Below, one piece after another: positions 8,430 through 16,739 of a stretch of DNA of 64,000 bases; position 1 is the first letter of the stretch, and every line of letters begins with the position of its first letter. Source of the stretch: Peribacillus asahii (lineage in GTDB: Bacteria; Bacillota; Bacilli; Bacillales; DSM-1321); contig NZ_CP026095.1 in the NCBI RefSeq assembly GCF_004006295.1, positions 4,762,183 through 4,826,182 on the forward strand. Direction: 5' to 3'. Below the pieces are notes generated by a model that saw nothing but the letters and a program-made list of their open reading frames with translations, was not told the origin of the DNA and made no database searches. Made by a program: the position numbers and the translations under genes.

Positions 8430-9272
8430 ATGACTAGAAACTTACAAGATACAACAACTTTATATAACGGTGTTAAAATGCCTTGGCTTGGTATTGGAGT
8501 ATTTAAAGTAGAAGAAGGCCCTGAATTAGTGAATGCTGTTAAATTCGCCATTAAACATGGATATCGTAGTATTGATACAGCTGCCATTTATGAAAATGAA
8601 GAAGGAGTTGGCCAAGCTATCCGCGAAGGGCTAGATGAAACGGGCATTTCTAGAGAAGAATTATTTGTTACGTCGAAAGTGTGGAATTCTGATTTGGGTT
8701 ACGAATCAACGATTGCCGCTTATGAAACGAGCCTAAAGAAACTTGGTCTAGATTATTTAGATTTATATCTTATTCACTGGCCTGTAGAAGGGAAATACAA
8801 AGAAGCATGGCGAGCATTAGAAACTCTTTATAAGGAAGGGAAAGTAAAAGCAATCGGCGTAAGTAACTTCCAAATCCATCATCTTGAAGACTTAATGAAA
8901 GATGCAGAAATTAAACCGATGGTTAACCAAGTAGAATATCACCCACGTTTAACGCAAAAAGAAGTTCAAGCCTTTTGTCAAGAACACGGAATTCGGTTAG
9001 AAGCTTGGTCACCTTTAATGCAAGGTCAATTACTGGATAACCCGGTTCTACAAGAAATTGCTCATACACATAATAAAACCATCGCTCAAGTTATTATACG
9101 TTGGGATTTACAAAACGGTGTTGTAACCATTCCGAAATCTACGAAAGAACATCGAATTGTTGAAAACTCGACTGTATTTGACTTTGAGTTAACGAAAGAA
9201 GAAATGCAGAGAATTGATGAACTAAATCAAAATCATCGAGTAGGACCAGACCCTGACAACTTTGATTTTTAA
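8430..9272 (+). CDS. Aldo/keto reductase (glyoxal/methylglyoxal reductase-like)
   Basis: 280 residues. The AKR tetrad is visible: D and Y in RSIDTAAIYENEEGVG, K in TSKVWN and H in YLIHWPVEG. IPKSTKEHRIVEN is the C-terminal NADPH 2'-phosphate site. It resembles B. subtilis YvgN, an NADPH-dependent reductase of methylglyoxal and other aldehydes. I chose the ATG at 8430, because GGGAGG at 8413-8418 precedes it at a sensible distance; the in-frame ATG at 8412 sits inside that site. It lies 83 bp after the MFS gene and probably shares its HxlR control. Confidence 0.92.
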   Translation: MTRNLQDTTTLYNGVKMPWLGIGVFKVEEGPELVNAVKFAIKHGYRSIDTAAIYENEEGVGQAIREGLDETGISREELFVTSKVWNSDLGYESTIAAYETSLKKLGLDYLDLYLIHWPVEGKYKEAWRALETLYKEGKVKAIGVSNFQIHHLEDLMKDAEIKPMVNQVEYHPRLTQKEVQAFCQEHGIRLEAWSPLMQGQLLDNPVLQEIAHTHNKTIAQVIIRWDLQNGVVTIPKSTKEHRIVENSTVFDFELTKEEMQRIDELNQNHRVGPDPDNFDF

Positions 9273-9286
9273 AATATAGAACATCC

Positions 9287-9327
9287 CAAAATAGGCGCTC
9301 CCCTTTCATAAGGCAGCGTCTATTTTT
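9287..9327 (+). terminator. Terminator after aldo/keto reductase
   Basis: AAAATAGGCGCT pairs with AGCGTCTATTTTT around a loop of about 14 nt and ends in a T-run. Confidence 0.75.
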
Positions 9328-9420
9328 AATAAGATTCAGATTATTAGCTAAGCATAACATTGTAAAATATTTATTTTATTTAGTATGTTAACTATATCTT
9401 AATGAAGGGGGAAAGTAAGC

Positions 9421-10563
9421 ATGAATAAAAATGACCAACATTTATTATCTCCATATACATTTACAAATGGAGTTGAGTTAAAAAATCGAATTGTTATGGC
9501 ACCTATGACAAACTTCTCGTCTAATCCGGATGGAACAGTAACAGAGGCAGAAGTAAATTATTACGCTCGCCGCTCTAAAGGAGTCAGCATGGTGATTACT
9601 GCTTGTACATATGTTACGCCAAATGGAAAAGGGTTTCATGGTGAATTTGGTGGTGACAGTGATGAAATGATACCAAGCTTAAAGCAGTTAGCAAAAGGAA
9701 TTAAAGATCAAGGTGCTAAAGCTGTCTTACAAATGTTCCATGGTGGAAGAATGTGTCCTCCAGAGCTAGTCCCTAATGGTGAAATTGTAAGTGCAAGTGA
9801 TATACCTGCAGAAAAAGGCGGCGCTTCAACAGAAGAACCAGCTGTAAAGCCAAGAGCTTTGACAGAATCAGAAGTTGAGGAGATTATTCATGCTTTTGGA
9901 GAAACGACTCGACGTGCGATTGAAGCAGGATTCGATGGAGTTGAAATTCATGGAGCAAACGGATATTTAATTCAACAATTCTTCTCCCCACATTCTAATC
10001 GTCGTGAAGATCGATTTGGGGGTAGTCTCGAAAAGCGTATGACCTTCCCTTTAGCTGTAGTAGATAAGGTAAAGAATGTAGTTAAGGAGCATGCTCAATC
10101 TCCATTTATTGTTGGATATCGTTTTTCACCGGAAGAACCAGAAACACCGGGAATTACGATGGCGGATACACTAGCCTTAGTAGACGCTTTAGCCGATAAA
10201 GACTTAGATTATCTACATGTTTCATTAACTGAATTCTTTTCTACAGCTAGAAGAGGCGTAGATGATGTCAATAAAATACGCATTGAATACCTGCTAGAAA
10301 CGATTAATAATCGGGTTCCTCTTATCGGTGTAGGTTCTATTTATTCTGCTGATGACGCTCGGAAAGCATTTGAGACAGGAGTCCCTTTACTAGCACTTGG
10401 TAGAGAGTTAATTATTGACCCTGATTGGGTGCAAAAAGTAGCAGAAGGAAGAGAAGATGAAATCGTAACACAGATTGACAAAAGTAAACAGGAACAATTA
10501 GTTATACCTGATCCATTATGGAATGCCATTATTCATACACCAGGCTGGTTCCCAGGTGTTTAA
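9421..10563 (+). CDS. NADH-dependent flavin oxidoreductase, old yellow enzyme family
   Basis: 380 residues forming an FMN TIM barrel: NRIVMAPMTNFSSNPDG near the N-terminus, FHGGRM, then VEIHGANGYLIQQFFSPHSN and RREDRFGGSLEKRM, the family signature, and a C-terminal LIGVGSIYSADDA phosphate-binding part. Such enzymes reduce activated C=C bonds of enals, quinones or nitro compounds. The ATG follows AAGGGGGAAAG. It has its own upstream space but lies beside the HxlR/MFS/AKR genes, which supports a role in electrophile detoxification. Confidence 0.92.
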   Translation: MNKNDQHLLSPYTFTNGVELKNRIVMAPMTNFSSNPDGTVTEAEVNYYARRSKGVSMVITACTYVTPNGKGFHGEFGGDSDEMIPSLKQLAKGIKDQGAKAVLQMFHGGRMCPPELVPNGEIVSASDIPAEKGGASTEEPAVKPRALTESEVEEIIHAFGETTRRAIEAGFDGVEIHGANGYLIQQFFSPHSNRREDRFGGSLEKRMTFPLAVVDKVKNVVKEHAQSPFIVGYRFSPEEPETPGITMADTLALVDALADKDLDYLHVSLTEFFSTARRGVDDVNKIRIEYLLETINNRVPLIGVGSIYSADDARKAFETGVPLLALGRELIIDPDWVQKVAEGREDEIVTQIDKSKQEQLVIPDPLWNAIIHTPGWFPGV

Positions 10564-10571
10564 TTAAAATA

Positions 10572-10624
10572 GGTCAGCCCTCAAACAATCATGATATCCA
10601 GGTTTAGGGGCTGACCATTTTTTA
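10572..10624 (+). terminator. Terminator after old yellow enzyme gene
   Basis: GGTCAGCCC (10572-10580) pairs with GGGCTGACC (10608-10616), followed by ATTTTTTAT. Confidence 0.85.
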
Positions 10625-10638
10625 TATTAAAATCACAT

Positions 10639-10980
10639 TTATATCTTTTTAACAAATTCGGATTTTAATTTCATCGCTCCAAAACCATCAATTTTACAAT
10701 CAATATTATGGTCCCCATCGACTAAACGAATACTTTTCACTTTTGTACCTTGTTTTAAAACCGATGAACTTCCTTTTACTTTTAAATCTTTGATAACCGT
10801 TACTGCGTCTCCATCGTTTAAAACATTTCCATTTGAATCTTTGACAACCTTTTGCTCTTCGCTATTTTCATTTTCTAAGCCTGGCGTCCACTCATGAGCA
10901 CATTCTGGACAAACTAAAAGGCTGCCGTCTTCATATGTGTATTCTGAATTACACTTTGGACAATTTGGCAAATTTGACAT
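10639..10980 (-). CDS. yjdM: YjdM/PhnA-family zinc-ribbon protein
   Basis: 113 residues. An N-terminal zinc ribbon ([25 protein letters not shown]) is followed by the PhnA beta domain ([20 protein letters not shown], then LKVKGSS). The family was once linked to phosphonoacetate use, but its members are usually outside phosphonate operons and the cellular role is not settled. GGAGG precedes the start. A 40-codon frame lies 27 nt upstream on the same strand. Confidence 0.9.
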   Translation of the reverse strand: MSNLPNCPKCNSEYTYEDGSLLVCPECAHEWTPGLENENSEEQKVVKDSNGNVLNDGDAVTVIKDLKVKGSSSVLKQGTKVKSIRLVDGDHNIDCKIDGFGAMKLKSEFVKKI

Positions 10981-11007
10981 AACTCTATTTCCTCCATTCG
11001 TAATCGG

Positions 11008-11130
11008 TTACTCTCCTAATGTATAAGTTAGTTTCAATTCCCTTTTTGCTGCTTCATAGGAAGAGCTGCTACGAACTTGAAATTCACAGAAAACAGATAG
11101 AGAGTTCGTTATATGCTTATATACTGTCAT
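11008..11130 (-). CDS. Possible 40-residue protein upstream of yjdM
   Basis: The frame begins MTVYKHITNSLSVFCEFQVR and ends before yjdM. I do not recognise it. Directly upstream, AAGGGGAGG precedes an ATG that opens a 4-codon frame (MGRL, stop), whose stop overlaps the ATG of this frame, a layout that suggests translational coupling. The composition is protein-like (no low complexity, soluble). It may be a real small gene co-transcribed with yjdM or a chance frame. Confidence 0.35.
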   Translation of the reverse strand: MTVYKHITNSLSVFCEFQVRSSSSYEAAKRELKLTYTLGE

Positions 11131-11353
11131 AGTCTTCCCATATTGACAAGCCTCCCCTTCTACATTTATTTCTTTATATCAAAAGCAATTTTATCCCCTG
11201 CCTCATATGAATTAGGAAATCTTTATATTGTTGTTTCCTTTTACTAGGTCAGCTTACATATCGTATAGATTTATCCATACTAAAGAATACTAAGCATGCA
11301 GATTTTTCTACACTTTAACCTCAAATAATCATAATTAAAAAAGGGTGTTAAAA

Positions 11354-12745
11354 ATGAAAAGTGAAGTATTTCGAAAAAAGCCTATCGGAGATTTATTGAA
11401 AAAAAGCGGGGAGTCACAGCTGAAGAAAACATTAGGATCATTTGATTTAATCTTACTCGGTGTTGGTGCTATTGTCGGAACAGGCATATTCATTCTTCCT
11501 GGCACAGTAGCAGCAAATCATGCTGGACCAGCTATCATATTATCGTTTATAATCGCCGCTATCGTCTGCGCATTAGCAGCCATGTGTTTTTCGGAATTTG
11601 CTTCATCTGTACCAGTAACGGGTAGTGCATATACATACGGCTATATTGTATTTGGTGAATTAATCGCTTGGTTAATTGGTTGGGCCTTACTATTAGAATA
11701 CGGTTTAGCGGTGGCTGCGGTTGCAACTGGTTGGTCTTCCTATCTGCATTCTTTATTAGCAGGCTTTAATATCATGATTCCAAATGCAATTTCTGAAGCT
11801 TTTAATCCAGCAAACGGAACATATTTAAATGTACCCGCAATAGCCATTGTATTAGCCATTGCGGGTTTATTAACAATCGGGGTACAAGAATCTGCGAAAT
11901 TTAATAAAATCATGGTTTTTATTAAAATAAGTGTTATTCTCTTATTTATTGTAGTAGGTATTTTTTATGTCAAACCTATTAATTGGCAGCCATTTATGCC
12001 ATTTGGGATAGGTGGAGTTACGAGTGGAGCAGCCCTTGTTTTCTTTGCTTATTTAGGATTTGATGCTGTTTCATCAGCAGCTGAGGAAGTAAAGAATCCT
12101 CAACGCAGTATGCCAATTGGAATTATTGGTTCATTATTAATTTGTACATTGCTTTACGTAGCGGTTGCTCTTGTGTTAACTGGAATTGCTCCATATACAA
12201 GCCTTAATGTAAGTGACCCAGTTAGTTATGCTATGCAACTTATTCAGCAGGAATGGGTAGCTGGAGTTATTTCCCTTGGGGCGATTACTGGGATGACGAC
12301 CGTTATACTTGTAATGTCCTATGGCGGGACAAGACTTCTTTATGCACTTAGTCGTGATGGATTGCTTCCGAAAAGTATGTATGAGTTGCATAAAAAATAC
12401 AAAACGCCTATAAAAAACACATGGGTCTTTGCAGTGATTGTAGCTTTTTTTGCTGGTTTTATTCCATTATCTAAACTGGCAGAGCTGGTGAATATGGGAA
12501 CATTACTTGCATTTACAGTAGTATCAATCGGAATTATTTACTTACGAAAAGATAAAAGTATACCATCTGGCAGTTTTAAGGTACCATTCTTTCCAGTCTT
12601 ACCGATTGTATCATTCCTATTATGTTTATTTTTACTTTCTCAGCTCTCCATTGATACATGGATTGCATGCGGGATTTGGTTTGTCATTGGACTGTTCGTC
12701 TATTTTAGCTATGGTAAAAAACATAGCTTAATGAATAAAAATTAA
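11354..12745 (+). CDS. Amino acid permease, APC superfamily (YfnA-like)
   Basis: About 463 residues with 12 membrane segments. The N-terminal FDLILLGVGAIVGTGIFILP is the substrate-binding TM1 break of cationic amino acid transporters, and FFAYLGFDAVSSAAEEVKNP (TM6 to loop 6-7) is characteristic of the YfnA/CAT group. The ATG at 11354 has AAAGGG at proper distance; a GTG at 11345 overlaps that site and is unlikely. Which amino acid it imports cannot be told. It is monocistronic with its own terminator. Confidence 0.92.
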   Translation: MKSEVFRKKPIGDLLKKSGESQLKKTLGSFDLILLGVGAIVGTGIFILPGTVAANHAGPAIILSFIIAAIVCALAAMCFSEFASSVPVTGSAYTYGYIVFGELIAWLIGWALLLEYGLAVAAVATGWSSYLHSLLAGFNIMIPNAISEAFNPANGTYLNVPAIAIVLAIAGLLTIGVQESAKFNKIMVFIKISVILLFIVVGIFYVKPINWQPFMPFGIGGVTSGAALVFFAYLGFDAVSSAAEEVKNPQRSMPIGIIGSLLICTLLYVAVALVLTGIAPYTSLNVSDPVSYAMQLIQQEWVAGVISLGAITGMTTVILVMSYGGTRLLYALSRDGLLPKSMYELHKKYKTPIKNTWVFAVIVAFFAGFIPLSKLAELVNMGTLLAFTVVSIGIIYLRKDKSIPSGSFKVPFFPVLPIVSFLLCLFLLSQLSIDTWIACGIWFVIGLFVYFSYGKKHSLMNKN

Positions 12746-12750
12746 AAATA

Positions 12751-12800
12751 GTGAGCTTACATTGTAATGCAGAGACAATGTAACTCACCTTTATTTTTTT
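12751..12800 (+). terminator. Terminator after amino acid permease
   Basis: GTGAGCTTACATTGT pairs with ACAATGTAACTCAC and is followed by CTTTATTTTTTT. Confidence 0.88.
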
Positions 12801-12807
12801 GCTCATT

Positions 12808-12831
12808 CGTGTGAAACTGCGGTTTCACACG
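12808..12831. repeat. Perfect palindrome, 10-bp arms
   Basis: CGTGTGAAAC, a 4-nt loop, then GTTTCACACG. It lies between converging genes, with no T-run, just past the end of the histidine kinase gene. It may be the stem of a weak terminator or a binding site. Confidence 0.5.
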
Positions 12832-12876
12832 TGACAATACAGCAGATTTATCGTTCAAATGATGATGACACTTAGC

Positions 12877-14193
12877 TCATGAAGTGAATTTTTTTATTGG
12901 AATATTCACAGTTGCTGTAGTCTCTGTTTCCGTTGACTCCATTACTATATGCCCATCATATTTATGAACTATTTCCTTAACAATAAATAAACCTTGTCCT
13001 CTAATTTTTCCCGATTCTTTCTTTTTAGTTGAATACCCACTTTTAAAAATCAATTCCTTATCAATAATCTTTGGACCTGTATTCGTAATTTCAAATAAAT
13101 AATGGGTTGAATTAGCTTTACATACAATATTTATTTTCCGCTCACCCTCAGGCAGTACTATTGCCGCATCAATTGCATTATCAATTAAATTCGATAATAT
13201 TTTGATTAAATCTATGGTTTTAATTGTATCGAATGCAACATTAGAAACTGTAAAATTAATATCGATATTATGGTTTTCAGCAGAAAGTTTCTTTGTTTGA
13301 AATAATACAGAAAGCCCAGGGTTATCTATATTTATTTTTACAGATTCAATAGAACGAACCTCTTTAAATAGAGACGATAAATACTCTAACGCTTTCTCTG
13401 CTTTTCCTAATTTGAGAAGACCATGTAAAACCTGAATATGATTTGTAAAATCATGTCTTAAAGATTGAACAGAAGATATTAACGTTCTAATTTCTGTTTG
13501 ATATGTATCCTCGGTATCTTCAATTTCCTTTGTTGTTTCTCTTTGATACCATCTCTGCATGACAAAAAAGGATCCTAATACGATTAATACAAATACAGCG
13601 TTAAAAGCAAGATTAGAAATACTATTTTTCAGCACTTTATTTTCTATACTATTGAGTGTATCCGCGCTTATATCAATTCCTAAATATCCAATAATCTTAC
13701 CTTCATGATCCTTAATCGGGGCTCCAACCGACAAATAGTCTTCATATTTAGAGTCCTTAAGCACTCCTGTAACATATGTCTTTCCCTCATACGCTCGTTT
13801 CACTTGTTCTTCTGGTACGGTACAAGCCTCTCCTATCGGATAAGACTCTGCAGCTTCTTTAGGCATTCCCATAATCATAGCTGTCGACACTTTAGGATTA
13901 TCAACAACAAGAGTGTATACATATAAAGCCCCTATTTTTTCTCTTGCATCATTCAAGTATTTTCTCGTTTTCCAATATTCTTTGTTTTTTGTAGGATTAA
14001 GAAGGAACTGCTTATACGCTTCTACATCCATCGAAGCAGCGATTGACTTTGCTGCCTCCAGACTTTGGTTTGCGATTGATTCCTCAACCGTTTTTTTTAT
14101 TTTTACATAAGAAGTAAAGATATTTACACTTATAAAAAAGAATAATAGAAAAACAGATAAGACCCAAATTAATTTTATTTTATTTACTTTCAT
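12877..14193 (-). CDS. Orphan sensor histidine kinase with Spo0B-like H-box
   Basis: 438 residues: a membrane segment at about 8-28, an extracytoplasmic sensor of about 165 residues (single Cache-like, with APIKDHEGKIIGYLGIDIS), a second membrane segment at about 195-212, then SLRHDFTNHIQVLHGLLKLG (phospho-acceptor His, as in the DcuS/CitA/AgrC group), an N-box NLIDNAIDAA and a G-box RGQGLFIVKEI. No response regulator gene is adjacent, so its partner is encoded elsewhere. The signal is unknown; Cache domains bind small extracellular ligands. Confidence 0.85.
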   Translation of the reverse strand: MKVNKIKLIWVLSVFLLFFFISVNIFTSYVKIKKTVEESIANQSLEAAKSIAASMDVEAYKQFLLNPTKNKEYWKTRKYLNDAREKIGALYVYTLVVDNPKVSTAMIMGMPKEAAESYPIGEACTVPEEQVKRAYEGKTYVTGVLKDSKYEDYLSVGAPIKDHEGKIIGYLGIDISADTLNSIENKVLKNSISNLAFNAVFVLIVLGSFFVMQRWYQRETTKEIEDTEDTYQTEIRTLISSVQSLRHDFTNHIQVLHGLLKLGKAEKALEYLSSLFKEVRSIESVKINIDNPGLSVLFQTKKLSAENHNIDINFTVSNVAFDTIKTIDLIKILSNLIDNAIDAAIVLPEGERKINIVCKANSTHYLFEITNTGPKIIDKELIFKSGYSTKKKESGKIRGQGLFIVKEIVHKYDGHIVMESTETETTATVNIPIKKFTS

Positions 14194-14637
14194 ACTAAAT
14201 TGTACTTCCCCATCTTTTTATAGAATTGAACAGATCGATCATTTAATTATGCTGCCTCCGCCAATACATCGGCCGAGTCCCAATAAAATGCTATATGATT
14301 TGCATGGCATATCAAAGTCCCTATTGAGCAAAAGCAAGTCTATTTTACCATATTCACTATGACCTTTTTGTCACATTCGATCCATAAGCCATAATTATAA
14401 AGGATGTATTAACCAAATAGGGGAAACATCAGAAGAAGAAAACAACTTTTCCTTGTTAAAAGAAAGATTGTTTTCTTTTTTGAGGTTACATCGATTGAAG
14501 ATTCTACAGGTGATTACTCGAGTTGGCGGGGACATGCGTACACGTTTGGCGCCTTTCCTACAATTATCAAAAAGTAAAAATCATTTAAGATTCTTATTTT
14601 CAACTGAATCTACGTATTCTATCTTTCTTCACGCATT
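14194..14637. other. Intergenic region with possible coding remnant
   Basis: About 440 bp between the kinase and the SET gene. A plus-strand frame from about 14413 to 14577, lacking ATG, GTG or TTG at a plausible place, encodes a protein-like stretch (EVTSIEDSTGDYSSWRGHAY, then TFGAFPTIIKK). It may be the tail of a decayed gene. The overlapping frame at 14453-14692 runs into the SET gene and looks spurious. Confidence 0.3.
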
Positions 14638-15009
14638 TTACTCTATAACTTCAAACCATAATGGAGACTGGTCCTCTGGGTCTCCATTGTAATTGACCAG
14701 TATCTCTTCTCCCTCATGAATATCTTTCATGGCATAAAAGTCTATCGAGTGGTTTTCAATATTAGTAATATACCTCGCATTAGGAATGTAGGAGTGATTG
14801 TATAAAGAACCGTATCCTAAAGCAAGAGCTTTATCCTCTCCCCAACGGAAGATATAGTTTGAAAGAATACACTCCCTCATTAGCTTCCATTCAATTTTAG
14901 GAATAACAATTACTGGCGCTTCCTCAAGGAACTCGCCATTCTTAATATTACGTTCTGCAAATATCCCTCTGCCATATTTCTTTGTATTTCTCACACTAAT
15001 GGGTTCCAA
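14638..15009 (-). CDS. SET-domain protein (putative protein-lysine methyltransferase)
   Basis: 123 residues forming a minimal SET domain: KKYGRGIFAERNIKNGEFLE (SAM-binding GxG at about 13-15), SLYNHSYIPNARY (the knot motif NHSxxPN) and GEEILVNYNG, equivalent to the EExxxxY catalytic motif. It follows cotH by 13 bp on the same strand with GGGGAATC between, so the two form an operon. SET enzymes methylate lysine side chains. The divergent neighbour of cotH encodes a lysine-rich repeat protein, an attractive substrate. There is no post-SET cysteine cluster. Function as a methyltransferase is inferred from the motifs. Confidence 0.85.
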   Translation of the reverse strand: MEPISVRNTKKYGRGIFAERNIKNGEFLEEAPVIVIPKIEWKLMRECILSNYIFRWGEDKALALGYGSLYNHSYIPNARYITNIENHSIDFYAMKDIHEGEEILVNYNGDPEDQSPLWFEVIE

Positions 15010-15022
15010 AGGATTCCCCTCC

Positions 15023-16105
15023 TTATGTTAAGTCTTTTAGATGCTCGCGAAGATACTTATTACGTTTGGCTATAAACTCCAGAATAAGTTCCGGCTCATT
15101 AACAAATATATCGATGGACTTCTTTTTATAAGAGTCTAAAGTTATATAAGGGTGTATTTGTCTATGAAGGGTTGTAATTTTCGGTTCTAATGCCTCAGGT
15201 GTAAATGAGGTTTCTAATATTTCCTCAAGGAGAAGACGGTACTGATCCCGGAATACCTTTACATCAAGTAAACGTGCAGTTAGTGTATTATAGCCTTCAA
15301 TGGGAACATCATCGCATTCCATTATCTCCCCATCCCAATCCCTGCCCCACGTTGCATCATAATCCCAGGGGATTATTTGGAATAATCCACTTCCCCCATT
15401 TCGATATAGTGCATAATTGTGAATGAAACCATCAAAGTTCTGCGTACACACAATTCCACATAGCCACAACAAATATTTTTCAACATCTAAGTATTTTGTA
15501 ATTTCTTTACCAAAATCATTTCGCGAAATCGTATTAATTTTATATATGAGCATTTCTAAATCGAGGTCATCCTCAACCTTACCTAATTTCCGTACATATC
15601 CGGATAGAAGAGAAGGTTTCGGATTCTCTTCCGGAGTTAATAAAGAAAAATTAGCATGGTATTCCGTCGCATAAAAAATTGAACCATATGGAAGCTGCCT
15701 TTTTTGTAAAAACCATTCATCGACCGATTCAATCTGTAAGTAGATCCCCATAGGCTTTCCATTAAGTTCAACGAAAACATGCTTACAATCAGGAGAAACA
15801 CTCCCAATGTCTTGAAAAAAATCAAAGGATAGCTTGTTTCGAATGAATGAGGGATCACTATATTCAGCATTAAGGTGAATTTCACGCCCCGTAAATCTCT
15901 CGTTATATGTTCCAAAGTCGACTCTAAACGATTTTTGGGGAAAATTGCGTATGTGATCTCCACGATAAGTAATACCGATTTCGTACGGAATGTTGTTTAC
16001 TAATAGCTTGGAAGGAAGAAGCTCCTCGTTCCAGATGTCGCTTTCCAGTACTTCAAGGTGCTTGGGCTCTAAAAAAATACTCATTGTAGGAATATTATGC
16101 TGCAT
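15023..16105 (-). CDS. cotH: CotH-family spore coat protein kinase
   Basis: 360 residues. The CotH kinase core is visible: RGDHIRNFPQKSFRVDF (N-lobe), QNFDGFIHNYALYRN (catalytic Asp loop) and IIPWDYDATWGRDWDG (metal-binding DxD-like motif). CotH proteins are atypical secreted-type kinases that, in B. subtilis, phosphorylate the coat proteins CotB and CotG during sporulation. As in many Bacillus, the gene is divergent from a small modular repeat gene (16269), its likely substrate. On the minus strand CATAAGAT upstream resembles a sporulation sigma -10 box. Start ATG follows AGAGGG. Confidence 0.92.
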   Translation of the reverse strand: MQHNIPTMSIFLEPKHLEVLESDIWNEELLPSKLLVNNIPYEIGITYRGDHIRNFPQKSFRVDFGTYNERFTGREIHLNAEYSDPSFIRNKLSFDFFQDIGSVSPDCKHVFVELNGKPMGIYLQIESVDEWFLQKRQLPYGSIFYATEYHANFSLLTPEENPKPSLLSGYVRKLGKVEDDLDLEMLIYKINTISRNDFGKEITKYLDVEKYLLWLCGIVCTQNFDGFIHNYALYRNGGSGLFQIIPWDYDATWGRDWDGEIMECDDVPIEGYNTLTARLLDVKVFRDQYRLLLEEILETSFTPEALEPKITTLHRQIHPYITLDSYKKKSIDIFVNEPELILEFIAKRNKYLREHLKDLT

Positions 16106-16194
16106 AACATCATTCCCTCTTTTTTTTTACATTGTCATCTTATGAGAGAAGAATGGATTTGATAATAAAATAAATAAAATAAATAAAACCTAGA

Positions 16195-16221
16195 ACAAAT
16201 AAAAAAAGAATTCATAAACTA
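16195..16221 (+). promoter_or_regulatory. Candidate sigma-K-type promoter of the repeat protein gene
   Basis: AC at 16195-16196 and CATAAACTA at 16213-16221 are 16 nt apart and match the sigma-K pattern AC-N16/17-CATANNNTA. This would give late mother-cell expression, as expected for a coat protein. Confidence 0.45.
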
Positions 16222-16268
16222 CATAACCTTACACTTTAAGGGAATTTTACGGAAAGGGGGTTCTAACG

Positions 16269-16487
16269 ATGAGTGGAGCTCAAATTTTAGAGTTAATTGA
16301 AACAGCAAAAAAAGCAGGTCTTGGTGAGTATTTAACTCAAAACCCAGTAGCACAAGGTAAAGGAACTGGTAAAGGACCTGGTAAAGGAACAGGCAAAAAG
16401 CCTGGTAAAGGAACAGGCAAAGGGCCTGGTAAAGGAACAGGTAAAAAGCCTGGTAAAGGAACAGGCAAAAAGCCTGGTAAAAGATAA
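16269..16487 (+). CDS. CotG-like Lys/Gly/Thr/Pro repeat protein
   Basis: 72 residues. A 29-residue head (MSGAQILELIETAKKAGLGE, then YLTQNPVAQ) is followed by GK and five 8-residue units GTGK(G/K)PGK, ending in R. The tail is extremely basic and contains no acidic residue. AAAGGGGG sits 8 nt before the ATG. Its divergent position from cotH matches the modular CotG-like proteins found beside cotH across spore formers. Unlike B. subtilis CotG, the repeat has threonine, not serine, as possible phospho-acceptor. It is probably a coat or exosporium structural protein modified by CotH and possibly by the SET protein. Confidence 0.75.
   Translation: MSGAQILELIETAKKAGLGEYLTQNPVAQGKGTGKGPGKGTGKKPGKGTGKGPGKGTGKKPGKGTGKKPGKR
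16362..16481 (+). repeat. Five 24-bp tandem coding repeats
   Basis: Five in-frame units of 24 bp encode GTGK(G/K)PGK. The units differ mainly at the fifth codon (GGA/GGG or AAG) and at synonymous positions. Such arrays expand and contract by slippage, so copy number may vary between strains. Confidence 0.95.
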
Positions 16488-16502
16488 TTTTAGCCTTATC
16501 CT

Positions 16503-16542
16503 GGCTGTCGGGAAATTCCTCCCGGCAGCTGTTTTGTGTTTA
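16503..16542 (+). terminator. Terminator after repeat protein gene
   Basis: GCTGTCGGG (16504-16512) pairs with CCCGGCAGC (16521-16529), followed by TGTTTTGTGTTT. Confidence 0.88.
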
Positions 16543-16566
16543 TTTAGAATCTACATTACCGTAAAA

Positions 16567-16625
16567 TAATAATCCCCCTTATTAGACAAGTTCTAAAACC
16601 ATTTCTAATAGGGGGGATTTATTGT
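16567..16625 (-). terminator. Terminator after sigma-54 activator gene
   Basis: A long stem joins AATCCCCCTTATTAGA and TCTAATAGGGGGGATT. On the minus strand it is followed by ATTATTATTTT, which suits the activator gene ending at 16740. Confidence 0.75.
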
Positions 16626-16739
16626 TTCCACTGTACCACAGCTATTTTCGATTTTCAGATGATCAAACGGCCCTATGTCACGCCAATTTCCAACTGCGAT
16701 TTCTCTAGACTAAAAGTAAACTTTACGACTAGCATCTCT

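Noticed and set aside
14453..14692. 79-codon plus-strand frame before the SET gene
   Set aside because: It ends inside the SET gene on the other strand; another frame in the same place looks more protein-like.
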